From Lates calcarifer (lineage: Eukaryota; Chordata; Actinopteri; Centropomidae): a stretch of 64,000 nt of DNA. A program made the position numbers and the translations under genes. Each line of letters opens with the position of its first letter. Within the stretch, counting starts at the first letter, position 1. The stretch is from assembly GCF_001640805.2 (NCBI RefSeq), contig NC_066850.1:16427036-16491035 (forward strand), written 5' to 3'. The notes under the pieces are model-generated. The model saw only the letters and a program-made list of their open reading frames with translations. It was not told the DNA's origin and did not search any database. Below, piece by piece: positions 22,930-37,900 of this stretch.

Positions 22930-25900
22930 TCAGGACTGTGGGAGGGGACATTTGGTTGCTAGGACTTTGTATAAAGAGGAGACAAATTGAAAAGTGCAGA
23001 GACAGGAAACTAAAATGTATGACACTCACACATCACAGGTAGTGCAAGAAATTAAAACCACATTCTGAATCGACCACACCATTTACAAATAAATTTACAT
23101 CTGATACTAAATAATGTCACTACAAGATTACTCTGAAGGCCACTTTTCCCCAAATGATCACAGAGGGAGATTACAGCCATGTTTTCTCAATGCATCATAT
23201 TCATGAACTCTGATGATGTTGCTATGAGAGCTCCAACCAGTTCCCCAACAGCAGTCACAGCAGAGGGGGAAATTCTAGAAGTTCACAGTGTGGAAGAGTG
23301 TTGATTAAAGGAACAATCCGACATTATAGGAAATATACTCTTCCTTCATTTTCTTGCAGAAAGTTAGATGAGATCTCTATCAAATGTGTACTGCAAACAG
23401 CTAGCTTCTCTATCCACTAACTTTCTTCCCACTAACACCTCTAAAGCTCATGAGCTAACATGTGACATGTCATTTGTTTAATTTGTGCAAAAGCAAAATG
23501 TTGTGGTTTTATTTGGGATTGACTGACTGACAGCCTTATGATGACAACAACACAATGCACCAGAACTACTCTTTTAAGGGAATAAGAACACATTAAAACA
23601 CTGTTGGCGTGACCCGCAATAAGCTCTGTGGGGTTTTTGGCTGATGGTGTTAGAACATTGTTTTTACAAGTGTGTCTCCATTTTGTGTGTGTGTGTGTGT
23701 GTGCGTGTCTGTTATACTTAATTGACGGTGGTGGCAGCACACAAAAATGAAACATTTTGCCAAAAACAGAAAAGGATGGAGAACATGGATATAAACAATG
23801 CACGACTTAAAACATTCAAAAATCAGCTTTGAAAAAGTTTTCTGAGGAGGAAAAGACTCAACATGTTTGCTACACCTCAAACAGTGTCGAGAAACATTGA
23901 AGTAAACTGAAACTTTTGTTTGTTCACAAAAAGACTCCAGGGTAACTTTACACTGACTTACTGATTTGTTTGCTTCTGTTCTTATCCAAATATAAAAGCA
24001 GTTGATCTTTAAGCTAGCACTGTTTTTTCAGAGGGCCAATCTCAAGCTGTAAGACCCCACTGGTCCCTCTGCATGTTTTGTCTCAAACAAGGAACAGTGG
24101 CTTTAAACATAAAGATTAGCATTTTCTGCTGTTTGTTCACTTTATTTTCCCCTTCCTACTAAACTGTGATAGTTGAACAAAAACTGTGCCTAACACTTTC
24201 AGACATGACTGACGATACCATCACATCTGAAAGAACTCCAGACATAGTAGATGTGAACATGCCCTTGGCTTTACCACCTAGGACATATAATATACTGTGA
24301 CTTCATATGACCTTTGGCCTGGTGAAATATGGAGAAGAAATTCTTGAGCAGGAGGTGAAAATTAGTGTCTTTGTTAAGTAGGGCAAATATGAAATAATAA
24401 ATTTAGCTGATATTACAGATGTAAAGTATCATTTGCGTGACCTGCTGTGTTACCCACAGGGAATAACTGCTGTGTGCTTGACCTACAGGATGTGGCAGGA
24501 TCAAAGGTTAGGAGTGATTTAACAGCCTGTCAGCCTGGCTTATATTACTGATGGATGCTTCCTTGGAGCTTAACTTAGTTCTCCTTGACAAATTTCAAAA
24601 TGTGACAATTGACAAATTCACTCATTCTACATATTCCTTACTTGAGCGACTGGTTCTTGTCCTTGGTCTTGTGTTCCACCACTAGCTTGCCACATTGACC
24701 CACAGTGAAGGCAAAGGTGCCCTGGACGTGCTGAGGGTAACGCAGCTTGTGCATGTGCTTCCTGAAAACCTCGGCCAGGTCTGATGCAACCTCCTCATCG
24801 AACGCAATCTTCATTAGCTAGTCGTACAAAGAAAAAAGTACATGAAAGAAAAGAATGGTAATCACAGGAAAAAAGAATAAAAGGGACTTGTTCTGTAAGA
24901 TAGAAGTTGAGAATGTAAGGGTACCTGGAAGGTGCAGGATCGCAGCTGCAGCCCCTCCTGGACAAATTGGTCCATGGGTAAAGTGACTGAGATCCTCTTC
25001 TCCTTGGTTAGAGAGGCGATGGGGAACGAGCGAGTGACCACCTGCTCACCCACTGCAGGAAGAAGACACAGACAAAGAGCTGGGTTTAGAGGACTCGCAT
25101 ATCTGACCCATACCTATCAACATTATGTGTTGTGCGTGTGTAATGTCTCACCCAGTGGGTCTGTAGGCGTGCCCTTAAAGATGAGTCGGTAAGTGGTGAG
25201 GAAGATTGCACCCTCGGCGGGGAGTAGAGGTGGCCCTCCCATCAGCCCCGTAGCCTCCTCCCGGCCGTCGGGAATCAGGTGGACCCGCATGCCATCCATT
25301 ACTAGCTCCTCGCCCGGCAACAGAGTCGGCCTCAGCAGTTTGGGCTGCACAGAGATAAAAAAGAGAGGACAAGGGGGGTGGGTATTAATAGTGCTTTGAG
25401 TTTGCTTTCCAGACCAAAAGGTGAAAAATAAGTTGTTAAGTTATTAGGGTGTTATGATACCCAACAGGGGTACTACATTTAGCTAAACAGACAACAAAAC
25501 TATTCAAAGTTGAACAAATATGTGAGTAAATATGCAGTCCTGCATATTAACGACAAACAACTAAAATTCTTTTACAATCACTCCACTCATCAAAATCAAC
25601 CATGCTGAGTCACTGGCTGGATGACTTTTAGGGGAGTTACACAGAAAAAGGATGATGTTGAAATTATTGTATTATTGTTGCATAACAAGCACGTCAGCCA
25701 AGATGGACTAGTGGGATCTTGGCACAGATGATGTTACAAACAAGAAGATAAATACACATTAAAAACTATATATTAATGTTGTTAGTGGGTTCTTAATTTC
25801 TAAAAAAAAAAGAAAAAAAAAAAAGAATAATAATACAAGGACTGTTGTTTTTGAAGTCCCTGAGGATCCAAAGCTTTATCAAAGGACTCACATTTTCACA

Positions 25901-28900
25901 CAGAGAGGCCTCTATTTGCTGCTGAGCTTTTCTACATATGAACAATATGAAATATGAAGCTGGCTTTGTCCTCCAACCCCTTACATCACTTCCTGTCCCC
26001 CAGTGAGGCCCAGACAGTTTCCTTAGGAACTCTACCTCTGATAGGAAATGAATTACAACTTTAGTAACCTGTTTCATAATCTGTTGCGCAACACCTAATG
26101 CACTCATGTCTGCATTCCAGCTGCAGTAACACAGCAACAGAAACAAAGTGTTGGGATCCCAACAGCTATAAATCACAGACCACTCAGACTACAATCTCAT
26201 TCCCACTACCTGAAACTGATCCTTACCTGTTTAGGGTATGGACTTATGTGTTACAGAAAATGCCGAATACAAAACCAGGGTGATGATGGATGAAGACAAA
26301 CTGCTCACGTGGAGTTACATCACCAGAGGCTGAGCAGTTACATATTTCAGTCCGAAGTCTTTAGTGAAATGACAAAACATGTCAAGTCAAGCTCAGCACA
26401 GGCACCATCCCTGTCAAACACACTGCACGCACAACTAACCGCACCCTTCAGACTGAAGGCACTCAGGTCTGCAGGACCTCGGGGAGCTACAGCAGCCAGG
26501 CTGAGCTCCACTGAGCTTCAGAGACCAAACAGCACAACAAGGGACAGCAATCACCCAGCATGCACTGCTCAGGCGTGCTGTGAGTCACACGGTTCTGTCT
26601 CTGGCAGACAGACGTACCTGCCGTGATACTGTGAGCCTGAGCTGTAGGGATTGGTGGAGAGGGGAGTGGGCAGGGCAGGCTGGGGGTCTGCATGGCCTTT
26701 GTCCAGTGGGACGTAAAAATAGGAATTGGTTACCTTTTGGATCGGAGGCAGTCTCTTACTCTCCCTGTGGACTGCGTCTAACGTCTCAATGTGCATCTGA
26801 ACAATATCTGCAGGGAAAAAGAAAAGACATAAGGATGAAGATGTAGACTAGAGATGAGAGGTTTTACAGTGAAGTTTGGTTTGATGCTCTCTGCGGTACA
26901 ATGAGAGATCAGCATGTGTAGCATGTCTTGGTGCTTGCTGTACCTGGTATCATGGTGTGGAGAGCCTTAAGGTGCTCGTTGGTCACACCGCTCTCATTAC
27001 ACACTTTGTCCACAAAGCGGTTAATGAAGCGCACCACAGAGTTGGCCACATCTGAGCTCTCAGCATCTTCAAAGCCGCTCTCTGTGTCGTAACTCTCCGC
27101 CATGCTGCCTGCAATACTACAAGACAAAAAAATTGCTTTGAACGTTTGTTTTTAAAATCTAACTGACCAGCTTAGGAAAAGTGCTACAGCAAAGGAGTAA
27201 CTGAGTTTATTAAGCTCATTTTTTTAAAGTCTGATCCTTTTTGTCCTTATGAAGGGCAGCAGCTGTTCGTACCTGTTCGTGACGTAGCTGTTGCTGACGC
27301 TCTCGACATCTCCGAGGCCCGAGCTCCTCAGCAGGCGGTTCTTGCTGGTGTCCAGCGGCAGCAGCAGGTAGCTCATCCTGTTGGCGTAGTGGATGGCCTG
27401 GCTGAACACCGTGCTCTCCTCCTTCTGCACGCGCTCTGTCTGCATTTCCTTGGTGAGCGTCGGCCACAGTCTGTTCTGCTCTGACGCCAGCTCCAGGGCG
27501 CTGATTTCCCTTCCACCGCCTGACCCATCCTGCTGCTCCTGAGAACAAATCAAAGGGGGTTCATTAATTACTAATCATCTCACGACATGTATGAGACGGA
27601 GCAAGTTGGGAGACTTAATTACTGGTCTGTTAGCTGCTGTGGGAGGTATCTGCCAAAAGTTCATTACAAACTTTACTTTTACTGCCATAAAGTGCGAGAT
27701 TAACACTCATCATTTCTGTGTTCACTTCAGTATCATATCTGACAGAGGTGAGTACAGTGTAAATACTCACCGAGCTTCCTCCATCCTCTGTTTCCAGGTA
27801 CAGAGCCCTGATGTGGTTCTGGACGTCACTGTAGAACATGGCCTCCCAGAACTGCATGTTGGTCCATACCATATGCTCCTGCACACAGCTGTAGGCAAAC
27901 TGAGTGATGCCTGCGCCTAGTTTCTGTCAAAGGCAAGGAGAGACTTTTATTGAAGGGACAATCCATTCTACTTTTTAGAAAAGCCCAGTGACAGACAACA
28001 TGAAGGACATTCCACCAACCTCAAATGGTCCCCTAAAGCTCACCTAAAGCTCTTCTCACTCGGTGAATTGAGTGCCGTGTGGACAGATACTGGCTTTGTG
28101 AGGCTCTTTGCTGCCGTTAAAGCTAAATTTGTGGAATGTGAAATGACTTTGGTGATGCTGGTTATGGACTTACTCTGCAGAAGGCTGTCACCAATGGAAG
28201 CAGAGCAGCTGCAATGCCGTGTTCATCCATATGTGAACAGTCCTGAACAGAAACAGAGAAGCAAAGGTTACACCAGACCTGAGACACTTCTAATGATCAG
28301 AAAACTTGCGAACCATTTAACAGAAATGCATCCAAAATATAATATCTGTCTGACTGAGAGTCATCATGTCATGCCATTGCAATGATAAAGCAGCAGCAGA
28401 GTAGTTTAATTGGTACCAGCATTCTAAAATTCATTTTCCCATGAAAATTTAATCAAGTGCATCTCATGCTTTTAGCTCTGCCACCTGAGGTGTTGAAGTG
28501 TTTTCAGGGCTTACCTGTAAGGTGCAGTTCATCATGCGGACGATGTAGTCAAACTGCTGGTCATCCAGCACAGCTCGGTTCTGTAGGACATGCTGATTGA
28601 GCTCCTGGGTCAGACAAACCCGGGCTGCTCGACCCTTCAATGCCCGCAGTACAGCTGGCATCAGCTGGACAGAGGAGAGAGTTTAGAGTGATTTTTTTTC
28701 CTTTTAAGCAGCTATGCAATCATTTGTGACAGACTAAACTATATGAAACTCTTCTCAAGTGTCCAGCCAGTCTGCAGAGATGCATCACACTCACCTTCTT
28801 TGCCTCCAGCATCTTGTTCTCAAAGATGTATGTAATACAGTTCCTGACCACCTCCAGCCTGCGGGCGCTGTTAGCCATCACATTGCCGTTTCTGTCCACA

Positions 28901-31900
28901 ATGTCTCCTGCAGAGATTGTCAGACGTGGGAAATCAGACACTGATTCATCACTGCAGCACTGATTTCAACCCCATTAAACACCCACTGTGAGACAAACTG
29001 CCTAAGTGAAGTGAAAGGTTCACACAGGAAGTTTGAGGTGCGAGAGAAGATGATGAACTTGGTATAACAGTTTTACCAGTGCAACTATCAAACTCAATAC
29101 CCACAGCCTTACAACACACTAGAAAGTGTTTGCCACCATTTGTCTTACCAACACAGTTGTTACAATGACGTGCTTTTTACAGTCTTATTTATTTTTATTT
29201 TTACTGAATATAGTCTGTTCCTAGATTTTCCAAGACTTGTAAAGGACTAGATTCTTTTTGTGAAATGCACAGTTTCTGCCCCTCAGTCTCCTCCCCAGCT
29301 TACCCAGCGGGGGTCCAGAGGGCACCATGCCCTTGAGCTCTGCTTTGACCACGGGAGGCGCAGTCTTGAGCTTGGCGGCAGCGTGGTCGATGAAGAGCTG
29401 CACCGCAACCTCGTCCAGCACGGGGAAGGGTGTCTGATTCTGTGCAGCGTTCTGGCTGTTTTCTGACGGTCGCTGGACTTTGTGCATCGCCACTGCGGGG
29501 TACGGGTTCTCCTGAAAGAAGGGAAACACAAGAGAATCACTAAGGGAACAGAAGAGAAGAGGGACAAACTGGAATACTGGTGACGTAAAGAAAGGAAGAA
29601 ACTGGACGAAGTTATGACAGTGAAGGGTCAGTCTCATGCCATTAGTTCAGTAAGAGGAGGGAGAGAAGAAGATTTGTGTGTACGTACGTTTTTGAAAAGC
29701 TGCTCAGCCAGCTCCTTGACGTGGTTCATGACTTTGTGTGGACAGGCCTCCTCGTGCCGTATCCGCTCCACTTCATTGGCTACCAGCTGTGAAAAGACGA
29801 CAAAGAAGAAAGTTTACCTCTAATTTCTGTATCTTTTTTCATACCAGGGTCAATTACATTCAGCTACCACCAGATAAACAGAGACAACATGATATAAATT
29901 CATGCTAATAGTTTTACACTATTTTGCTGGTGGCAATGTGCTTATAAACAGAAAAATGTGCCATAAAGGTAAGATGAGCTGCTTGCTAACAAACATGGAT
30001 GTAAACAATGCAAGTTTTAAGATATTCAAATGTAGCTTTACAAAACATATAAATAAAATATACAAAATATATTTTCTGATAAATTGTCACCAGCCCTTGC
30101 TAGGTAAGTCAAAAAGACAAATATGGACACTTCATATTGTTCTGTCTCTTTTTGTTTTAACTGAAGAGATAAATCAACACAAGCAACTCGCCAACTGATA
30201 CTAAATGTATTATTTTTTAGCATTTGGTTAATTATTATTTAATTCATTCAAGTTTAGCAATGATCTCTTTCAATAATGAGGTACTGGTTGGTGCGACTGG
30301 TAGCTGGTCCAAAAAAAAAAAAAGTCAAGTGTTTATTGTGCTGACAGACTCACGTCATCAAATAGGTCAGTGGCCCTGTAAGGAGGCCCTCTCTCTGACA
30401 CGAAACCTGCAAACGCCATGCCGTCTAACACCTTCATGAGGAAGTCATCCTCTGACAGCGCCCTCTGGCCCAGGAAGGCGGCCTGTGGAAACACACATTA
30501 GCACTAAACTGACCTGATCACACACAACTCCTGTGTGTGTGTGTGTGTGTGTAATCTGATATGAATGTTCTCTTCTGTAAAATACACATATGATTGGTCT
30601 GCAATATTGAATGCAGTATTATTTACAGTTCTGTTATCTTCCTATACCTTGTGGAAGCGGATTACTGGTTCGGGGTGAATGCGAATGATGTGTAAACACC
30701 AGCGATAGCCCTGGAAGAGCCGAGCGAACAGCCACAGGAAGACTGCCCGGATTTCCTTATCCTGGAACACACACAACAGCTCAGTTAAAGCCAACACACA
30801 CTCACACACACACATGCCAAAACTGTCTGGAAAGCTTCAGGAATACAAGAGCTGCTGTTTTCTCTATGGTGTCAATAGATGTAGTCTTATGCTAATTTTC
30901 TGACCTTTAACATCTTTTTCATGCCATCAAGAATAGAATGCAGTGAGTGTTTTTCTTACCTGGATCTTGAGTGCAGAGGGTTGTGTGGACAGTGGGGGGA
31001 AGGCATGATCAGCAACTTCTAGCTCTGGATCCAAAACCTACAACAACAACAACATGAAGCCACCATCAATCACTATCATCATCTCCGTACCCCTCGACTG
31101 TTGCTTTTCTATGCTCTTAGTGACATCTTTTTATGGTGTATCTCTTTTCTCTGTGGCTTTAACCACAGCGGCTACAGTAGCTAATGATAACTATACAGTT
31201 CTTGTAATTATTACAAAAACACACTCACTAAGCTCTTTATTAGCAACACTTGTACATGCTTATTAATGTTATTATTATTACTTTCAAATGTGAGTGGAAT
31301 GTGTCTTTTTTTTAAAGCTGCTGCCACTTTTGATGTCTACTTTTTATAGAGGAGGGAAACAATTAAAATGGTTATTCTTGTTGTCAGGTGTTTTGTCGAG
31401 CTTTACAGAAAACAAAATAATTCTGACTGTAGGTTTTATAAGACAGCTGCAACATATCCAGACCTAACAGATACTATACAAATATCATCCCTGGGAGACA
31501 GCCTTTAGTCTCAGGGCCATCATGTTAATATCCATTCAACTAACTGTAAGAAGAGCAGAGCAGCTAAGCCCTGGTTCACGGTTGCTGCCCAACAATCTAC
31601 AGCATCATCATTCATGCAACCTTCACTCAAACCAGCTTTCTACCTTTCCCAGGGAGCAGTTTTATAAACTCACTGATCAGTTTTACAGGTCTACAATTAT
31701 CTATTCTTGTGTATGGTTTCAGAGATGGAGGTCAGACCCACCCATGTGAGCTGATCAGACAAGCTGATGCTTGAGTGAAATTAGTTAGTAAATCTGTGTT
31801 TGTGTAGATAGATGCAGATCTGCTGGCTGAGGACACAGACCCATAACCCAGTGAACCTCCCTTTGCTCTCTTCGCTTCCAGCCCTCATTCCATCAATACA

Positions 31901-34900
31901 GAGCAATGACCACAACACACAAGAGTCTCCAGGTCATAAGTCATAAAGTACACAGAGCAGAAGCAGTCCCAAACACAAAAACATAAGGGGTGATCCCTAC
32001 ATTTCCCAATAAAATATTTTTATCTTCTTTCTTTCTGTTTCCTTTTTTTAGACATTTTTTAAAGCCTTGTCATCTTAAGCATTTAGTCGATGCCCTGGTA
32101 AGTAAGTGACAGTTCAGTGTCTTACTTGACACGTTAACACATATCTGTTTGTGAATACACCAAAGCTGCTGTCAGGACTGTAAAACACATTTTAATGTTA
32201 CATTTTTAATGGGACAGGAGTCCTAAAACTGTGTTTAGAATCACACCACCAAGAAGAGAAGGTGTTTCTAAAAATTCTGTGTTTTCAGGGATAATGAAAG
32301 TTGACTTAGCATGGTTTGTGGAAACATATGGAAATGCCCCCAAAAAATGTCAGCTGACTAGTGTATGACATTTTTCCCCAAAGACAACCATGGAAAGCAG
32401 CTAATTTTACAGGTACCTCATCAAAACAACAGTAATATCATCCTCTACAGCTGTGGTTTCCAAGTAAGTCCTGCTATGTAGATCAAACATAACACACTGT
32501 ATAATCAAATGAAAACTAGATTTTATTATAGTTCATTTGGCTGCTGTGGATGAAACTGTATCTACACTGCTGAACAAACAAAATCAGGACAATGCACTTA
32601 TGATTAGAAAATATCTCAGGATCAAATATTATAAATACTGCAAGAGTTCGTGGGAAGAGAATGCCCAATTACAAAATTCAGGCGGCGTCCAAACACACTT
32701 GGCATATCTGTTGAGACAGAGAAGTGAATGCCAACTGCAGCCTCTCCCAAATAAACACATTCTAACCTCTGCCTCAGTGACATCACAGCTCCAAAAAATC
32801 CAACACTGTGTTACCAGCAGAGGGAAAACCATCCTCTGGTTTGTGCCAGGTTTGTCAATCTTTTACCAGACACTCAACAGTCAATTTATACAGAAACAAT
32901 AATCAAACAAAATGAATCATCATGTTTTTCATGTGACTGCAATCATAGCAACAGCAAACAAAGCACACTATCCGGGAAGGCATCACTTGGCATCACAACA
33001 CACATTAAAAGGATTTTCCGACAACTGACACAGTGTAATCAATAGAAACAATCAGTCTCATACAGAGATGGATTGATTATGTTTATACTGAATTAATTAC
33101 ATCTTATTTTAAGCCATTAGAGAGCAACGGTGGTGGAAAAAGTATTCAGATATTTTACTTAAGCAGAAGTACCAACACAGCAAAGGTACCCTACCTGTAT
33201 TTAAAATCCTATTTAAGTAAATGTACATAAGAAAAATGGCCCTTGCCCCGCATATTAACATAAATTACATAATAGACTGTTAATACCAATTCATCAGTGT
33301 GTAAACAGCATTTTATTGTTGTAGCTGGTCAATTTAGAGCTACTTCTAACTACTTGACATGCAGTTGGATCTGTCATAGAAACCTGAATAATAGGAAAGG
33401 AAAGAAAAAAACAAAAATAAAAGTTTTACTGCAGAATTTGTAGTAATCAGTTATCTGTAAAATAAATGTGGTGGGCTAAAAAGTACAATATCTCCCTCTG
33501 AATCGATTTGATTCATTTTTTCTGCTTGCAAAAGGTTTTCCCACTTTAAGATTTCGATGTTTTATTCTTGTACAATATTTCTAAATTTCATTGAATCTTT
33601 TTTGACACTGTTCAACCACATAGGACTGATGTAACATGACATAATCTAGTAAACAATTAGGAAAGACAGTGATATCTTGACACATTTGTCTCCATGTTTA
33701 TTTGCAAAACTGCTTAAATGGGTTATCAGGTTGCATGGAGACAATAAGTGAGGTATAAATTCCAGGACTTCAATTTTGTTTCTGATCTGTGCAGCTGGTT
33801 TTCTGCTTAAGCTTGCTGTCTTTCTGGAAAATAACAGTTCTCCCAAGTTTTATTTGCCACCATGGTTTCCTCAAGAATTTCCCTGTATCTTTATTTAAAT
33901 TTGCAGGGATGTTTTCACCTTGATGTTTAGTTATTTTTGCTGTTAATCAAGGTCAAAATATCTTCATTTTGTCCCATGTCTATTGATGCAGTAAATGAAT
34001 AAAACATGGGAAAGATAAAGAGAGTAAATCATTTTTATAGATGGTGAATATTGCTGTAAACACTGAGTCATTTACAAACAGTGTGATCATTTCTAGTTTG
34101 TCTGGTAGACTATTAACTCCACAGTACGTGATCTGACAGAGCAGCAAAACAGTAAGTGGATAAGAAAAGCCCCTGCAATAAAATAATAAATCAAATCCAA
34201 AATTACTCATCATTTTGTTTTAAATGTGACTGTAAACATAATATTTCATAGTACACTCCAACAGTACTGTTATCTACAATATGAGTAACATGAAATCCCA
34301 CTGTTTAGAGGTATCATCCCACATTTCTTGAAACACATGCACTGTAACAAAGGAAAATAAAAGGAAGCAGGAAAGATATTAATGCACTCTGCATGTATCA
34401 AAAGAATAATAAGGAAGCTGGAAAACCATTTGTTTACACACATTTCTCAGAATGGGCTGGCACTGGAATACTGGAAGGAGTCTAAGCTGCAGACTGCAGC
34501 AAAGTGCTTGATATGAGCTGGCATTATTTGAAGTGCTTGATAGGAACACAATAGTGAATAGTACTTGATACCCTATCAAGTACTATACATTCTCTACCAC
34601 TAAGTGTGAGGGTGATATGGTTTTAAGTACAGCTGAGTTGGCAGAATCAATCACAGTTTCTGTACCGAGCTTCAAGTAAAAGAAAACTAAACCCTGTTTC
34701 CTAAAATGTATGAAAATAAATTTTTAATGAAGGCAATAGCAATAGTCAGTCTTAAAGACTGATTCAGCTCTGACCAGAATGGAGCAATGACTTGCAGGTC
34801 AACACACGGGTTGTATGAGACAGGTGAATGCAACAGACAGACAGACAAGGGCTGATCTTAAGTTAAGGAGGAACAGAAGGAAAAATCCTTGCAGAGCTTT

Positions 34901-37900
34901 ATCTTAACACATTAAGCACCACTTGGGAGTTTATTGCTTGGTAGAAAAAAATCCACTGGATGTTAATGAAATTTCCCAGCAGTTATTAGTAGAGTGCATT
35001 TTGGGAGTGCTCAGTGTTTAGGTCGCAGCTCTTACCATGGAGAGCACAGTCTGGGTCTGTTGAAGGAGCGGTTCAGGCAGCAGGGAGATGTGGACACACT
35101 CGGGGATGGTCACCGTACCACCGTCCAGGTCAGCGATGATCACATCCAACTGAGCACAGAACACACACAAACACACTTTTCATCCATGCCTCTGTGACTG
35201 TTGATAATAGCACATCAGCATGATTACGGCAAATGAAAGACAAACACGAAGAAGAGTCATCTCTGTCGACAGCTGCTCATTACATTATGCTAGCGATCAA
35301 ACAACAAAACACACATTCACATTTTCACTGTAGGCAGTAGGAGAGCCTGCCCAGACGATAACCTCCAACCCTTGACCCTGAGTACAGCTCATAAATTGAT
35401 AATAGCTGTGTGACTACTGTACAAAACACAGCATCTCGTTGTTATGCGAAACAATGGATCCATCAGAGCGGCACAGTGAGCAGCATGCAGCAACATACAG
35501 TCAGACATCTCTAACGGGACTGTTCATTATACAACTCATCAGGCTTTAATAAGATAGCAGAGAGATCTAGACACTAATTATTGTCATTTATATGGGTGAA
35601 ATTTATCTTAGCCAGGTTAGTACAGGGCACTGTAGAGTCTACAGAGGCAAACTGGTGCCAAATGACCGGATGGTAGCAAGGGCAGTTTAATAAAAGACAA
35701 ATGAACCATTGCTTTATGGGTCAGTAAGAGTTTGCATGAAACATTCTCCCCATTGTAATCAAAACTCAGATCCATTTCAGAGTAGTTGAGGGTATACTTT
35801 ATGTAAGTATATTACAGAATTTCTTCAGAGAGAACTTGAGCCTCCTCTGTCTGATTTTATTTAACTATGAAAGAATGCTCTCTTAAACTTTTCAGACTAA
35901 AATAGTTTTTTCTGTTTAAGTACCACATTTCTTTCCTACAGCTGGAGAATGGCAGCAGGTGTTCCAACAAGTACATCTTTTATACAGCGAATGCTGGATG
36001 GTATTAGCTGCTTGTATTATGTTGACAGAATGTGTTGTGTGGACTTGGCTTTTTTCCCACTAAGCTGTCTGCCAACATTTTCTGCTGCTTCAGATTGCAT
36101 CCTAATTTTTTCAGCTCAGAGTGGTTTCAATTTCTCTTTCCCTGGTGTTCCTAATAAAGTATTCAATGGCTATAACTGCCTAATAAATGACCAGTTGAAG
36201 CTGAGTATGTGTTGAATGTTAATGCAATCATCCAATTCAGGCTCTTGAAAGACAAGAGACTCCCTGCCAGAGCACTCTCAGATTTATTTGTACTGGCTCT
36301 TTGCTCCTACAGTGATGCACTTTTTCCTTAAGACCAGTAGAGTTTATCCTGTCTTATCCTGATGAAGCACTGTCACATTGGTTTATCATACTACAGTGAT
36401 GAGAACCCACCAGTTCTTGTGTCTCGGAGCGGAAGAATGAATTGACACCAATGATGAAGGGAGTGGGAGTGCTCAGGACCTCTAGCAGTTTTCCTGGTAG
36501 GATGGGAACGTAGGTGAAGCTGAAAGATACAAACAGAAAGAGACTTTGCACATTATCTGTTGTCAACTATGCCCATGCTGTTTTACCCTTTATGACCACT
36601 AGTTATCAGATCAAAAACAGTGTTTCCTCTAACATTTTCAGCTAAACAGAACACCCCCACACACACCACGGAGAGCCTGCAGGAGTGCAAACACACCTGT
36701 ATTTGAGGGGGAACATTATGGCCAGCAGTCCACGGCAAGCATCTGTTAGTCTCTGGTAGCTGCTGGACAAGAACAGGATCTTATGTTCCGTCAGGGCAGC
36801 ACAGAACAGATACAACACGTTGACTATACCTGAGGGAGAGAGCACAGACAGGACATCACTGGCAGTCCAGGAGGTGGAGCAAATTTCTACACTGAACACC
36901 TGAAATAGTGATCAAAAATGGGACAGGTGTAGTAATCCCACGTTATAATTGTTCGTACCAAGCTGTCTGAAGAGCTGGGCCACACTGCTGCCACTGACAG
37001 GAAGCGAGTCATTGATGGGAGTCTGGATAACTTGCCGGTCACCAGCACCTAATGTTATAGTCCTCTATAGATTAAGAGAAAGAAGGAGAGAAAAGAAAGA
37101 TTATACAGGGAATGGTGAGAACAAACGGTGTGTCCCAGAAAACCAGGGTTTGAAAGTGTGGTTTAATCACAGTTGTGCGTGAGAGCAGCATGAGTCAGCG
37201 ACAGAGAGATGGAGAATCCCAGAAGCTTAGCAGGTACATGACAAGTAAGACACAAGCCATTCCAGCTGATTGGGATGTGAATGGAGCTGGGCAGGACTCC
37301 ATGCCAATAACAACCTTACTGCAAAACAACACCAGTAGCACCATGACATTGATCCTTTGTGAAAAACTGAAATCCCAGTTACACAGCAGGTGTCATGCAC
37401 CTGTGATTTTCCACTGCAGTCTAAGCACAGGTTGATCAGAGTGAATCTGTTTGAATGAGTCATTTAGGACCATGAAACATGTCCTGGGATGAATTTAATA
37501 TCTCCACTGTAGAACACTTAACACTGTAGAAAGTCTTAATGGAGCTGATATGCATTCTGTAAAAAGGAAAAGTAGTGTCTTTCTAAACAAAAAGAAAAAA
37601 AACTTGCAGCATGCATTACACTGAAGATCTTACATTTGATACTGTATGTTCACAGTCTTCCATTACAGAAGAAGAATAAATTACTTATGTGGAACTGGAA
37701 ATCTACTATACTCCAGATAAAAGATAAATCCCAAAAATATTGATTAGTGTGTGGTCTGGATGATAACTGAGTGGAAACAGAAGTGATTTAGACTGTAAAA
37801 ATACAAATCTATACAGTACAATTACATTTATTCAGTGCCACTGAGCTCTGCAGCACATGACATTGTCTCTATCGTGAGTCTACTGAGGCAAGAAAACATG

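Noticed and set aside
22764..23042. Frame encoding Cys-Val repeats
   Set aside because: It is a translation of the TG microsatellite.
36140..36165. GGTGTTCCTAATAAAGT resembles the outer end of the Tc1-like repeat
   Set aside because: Only about 17 bases match and no other part of the element is adjacent.
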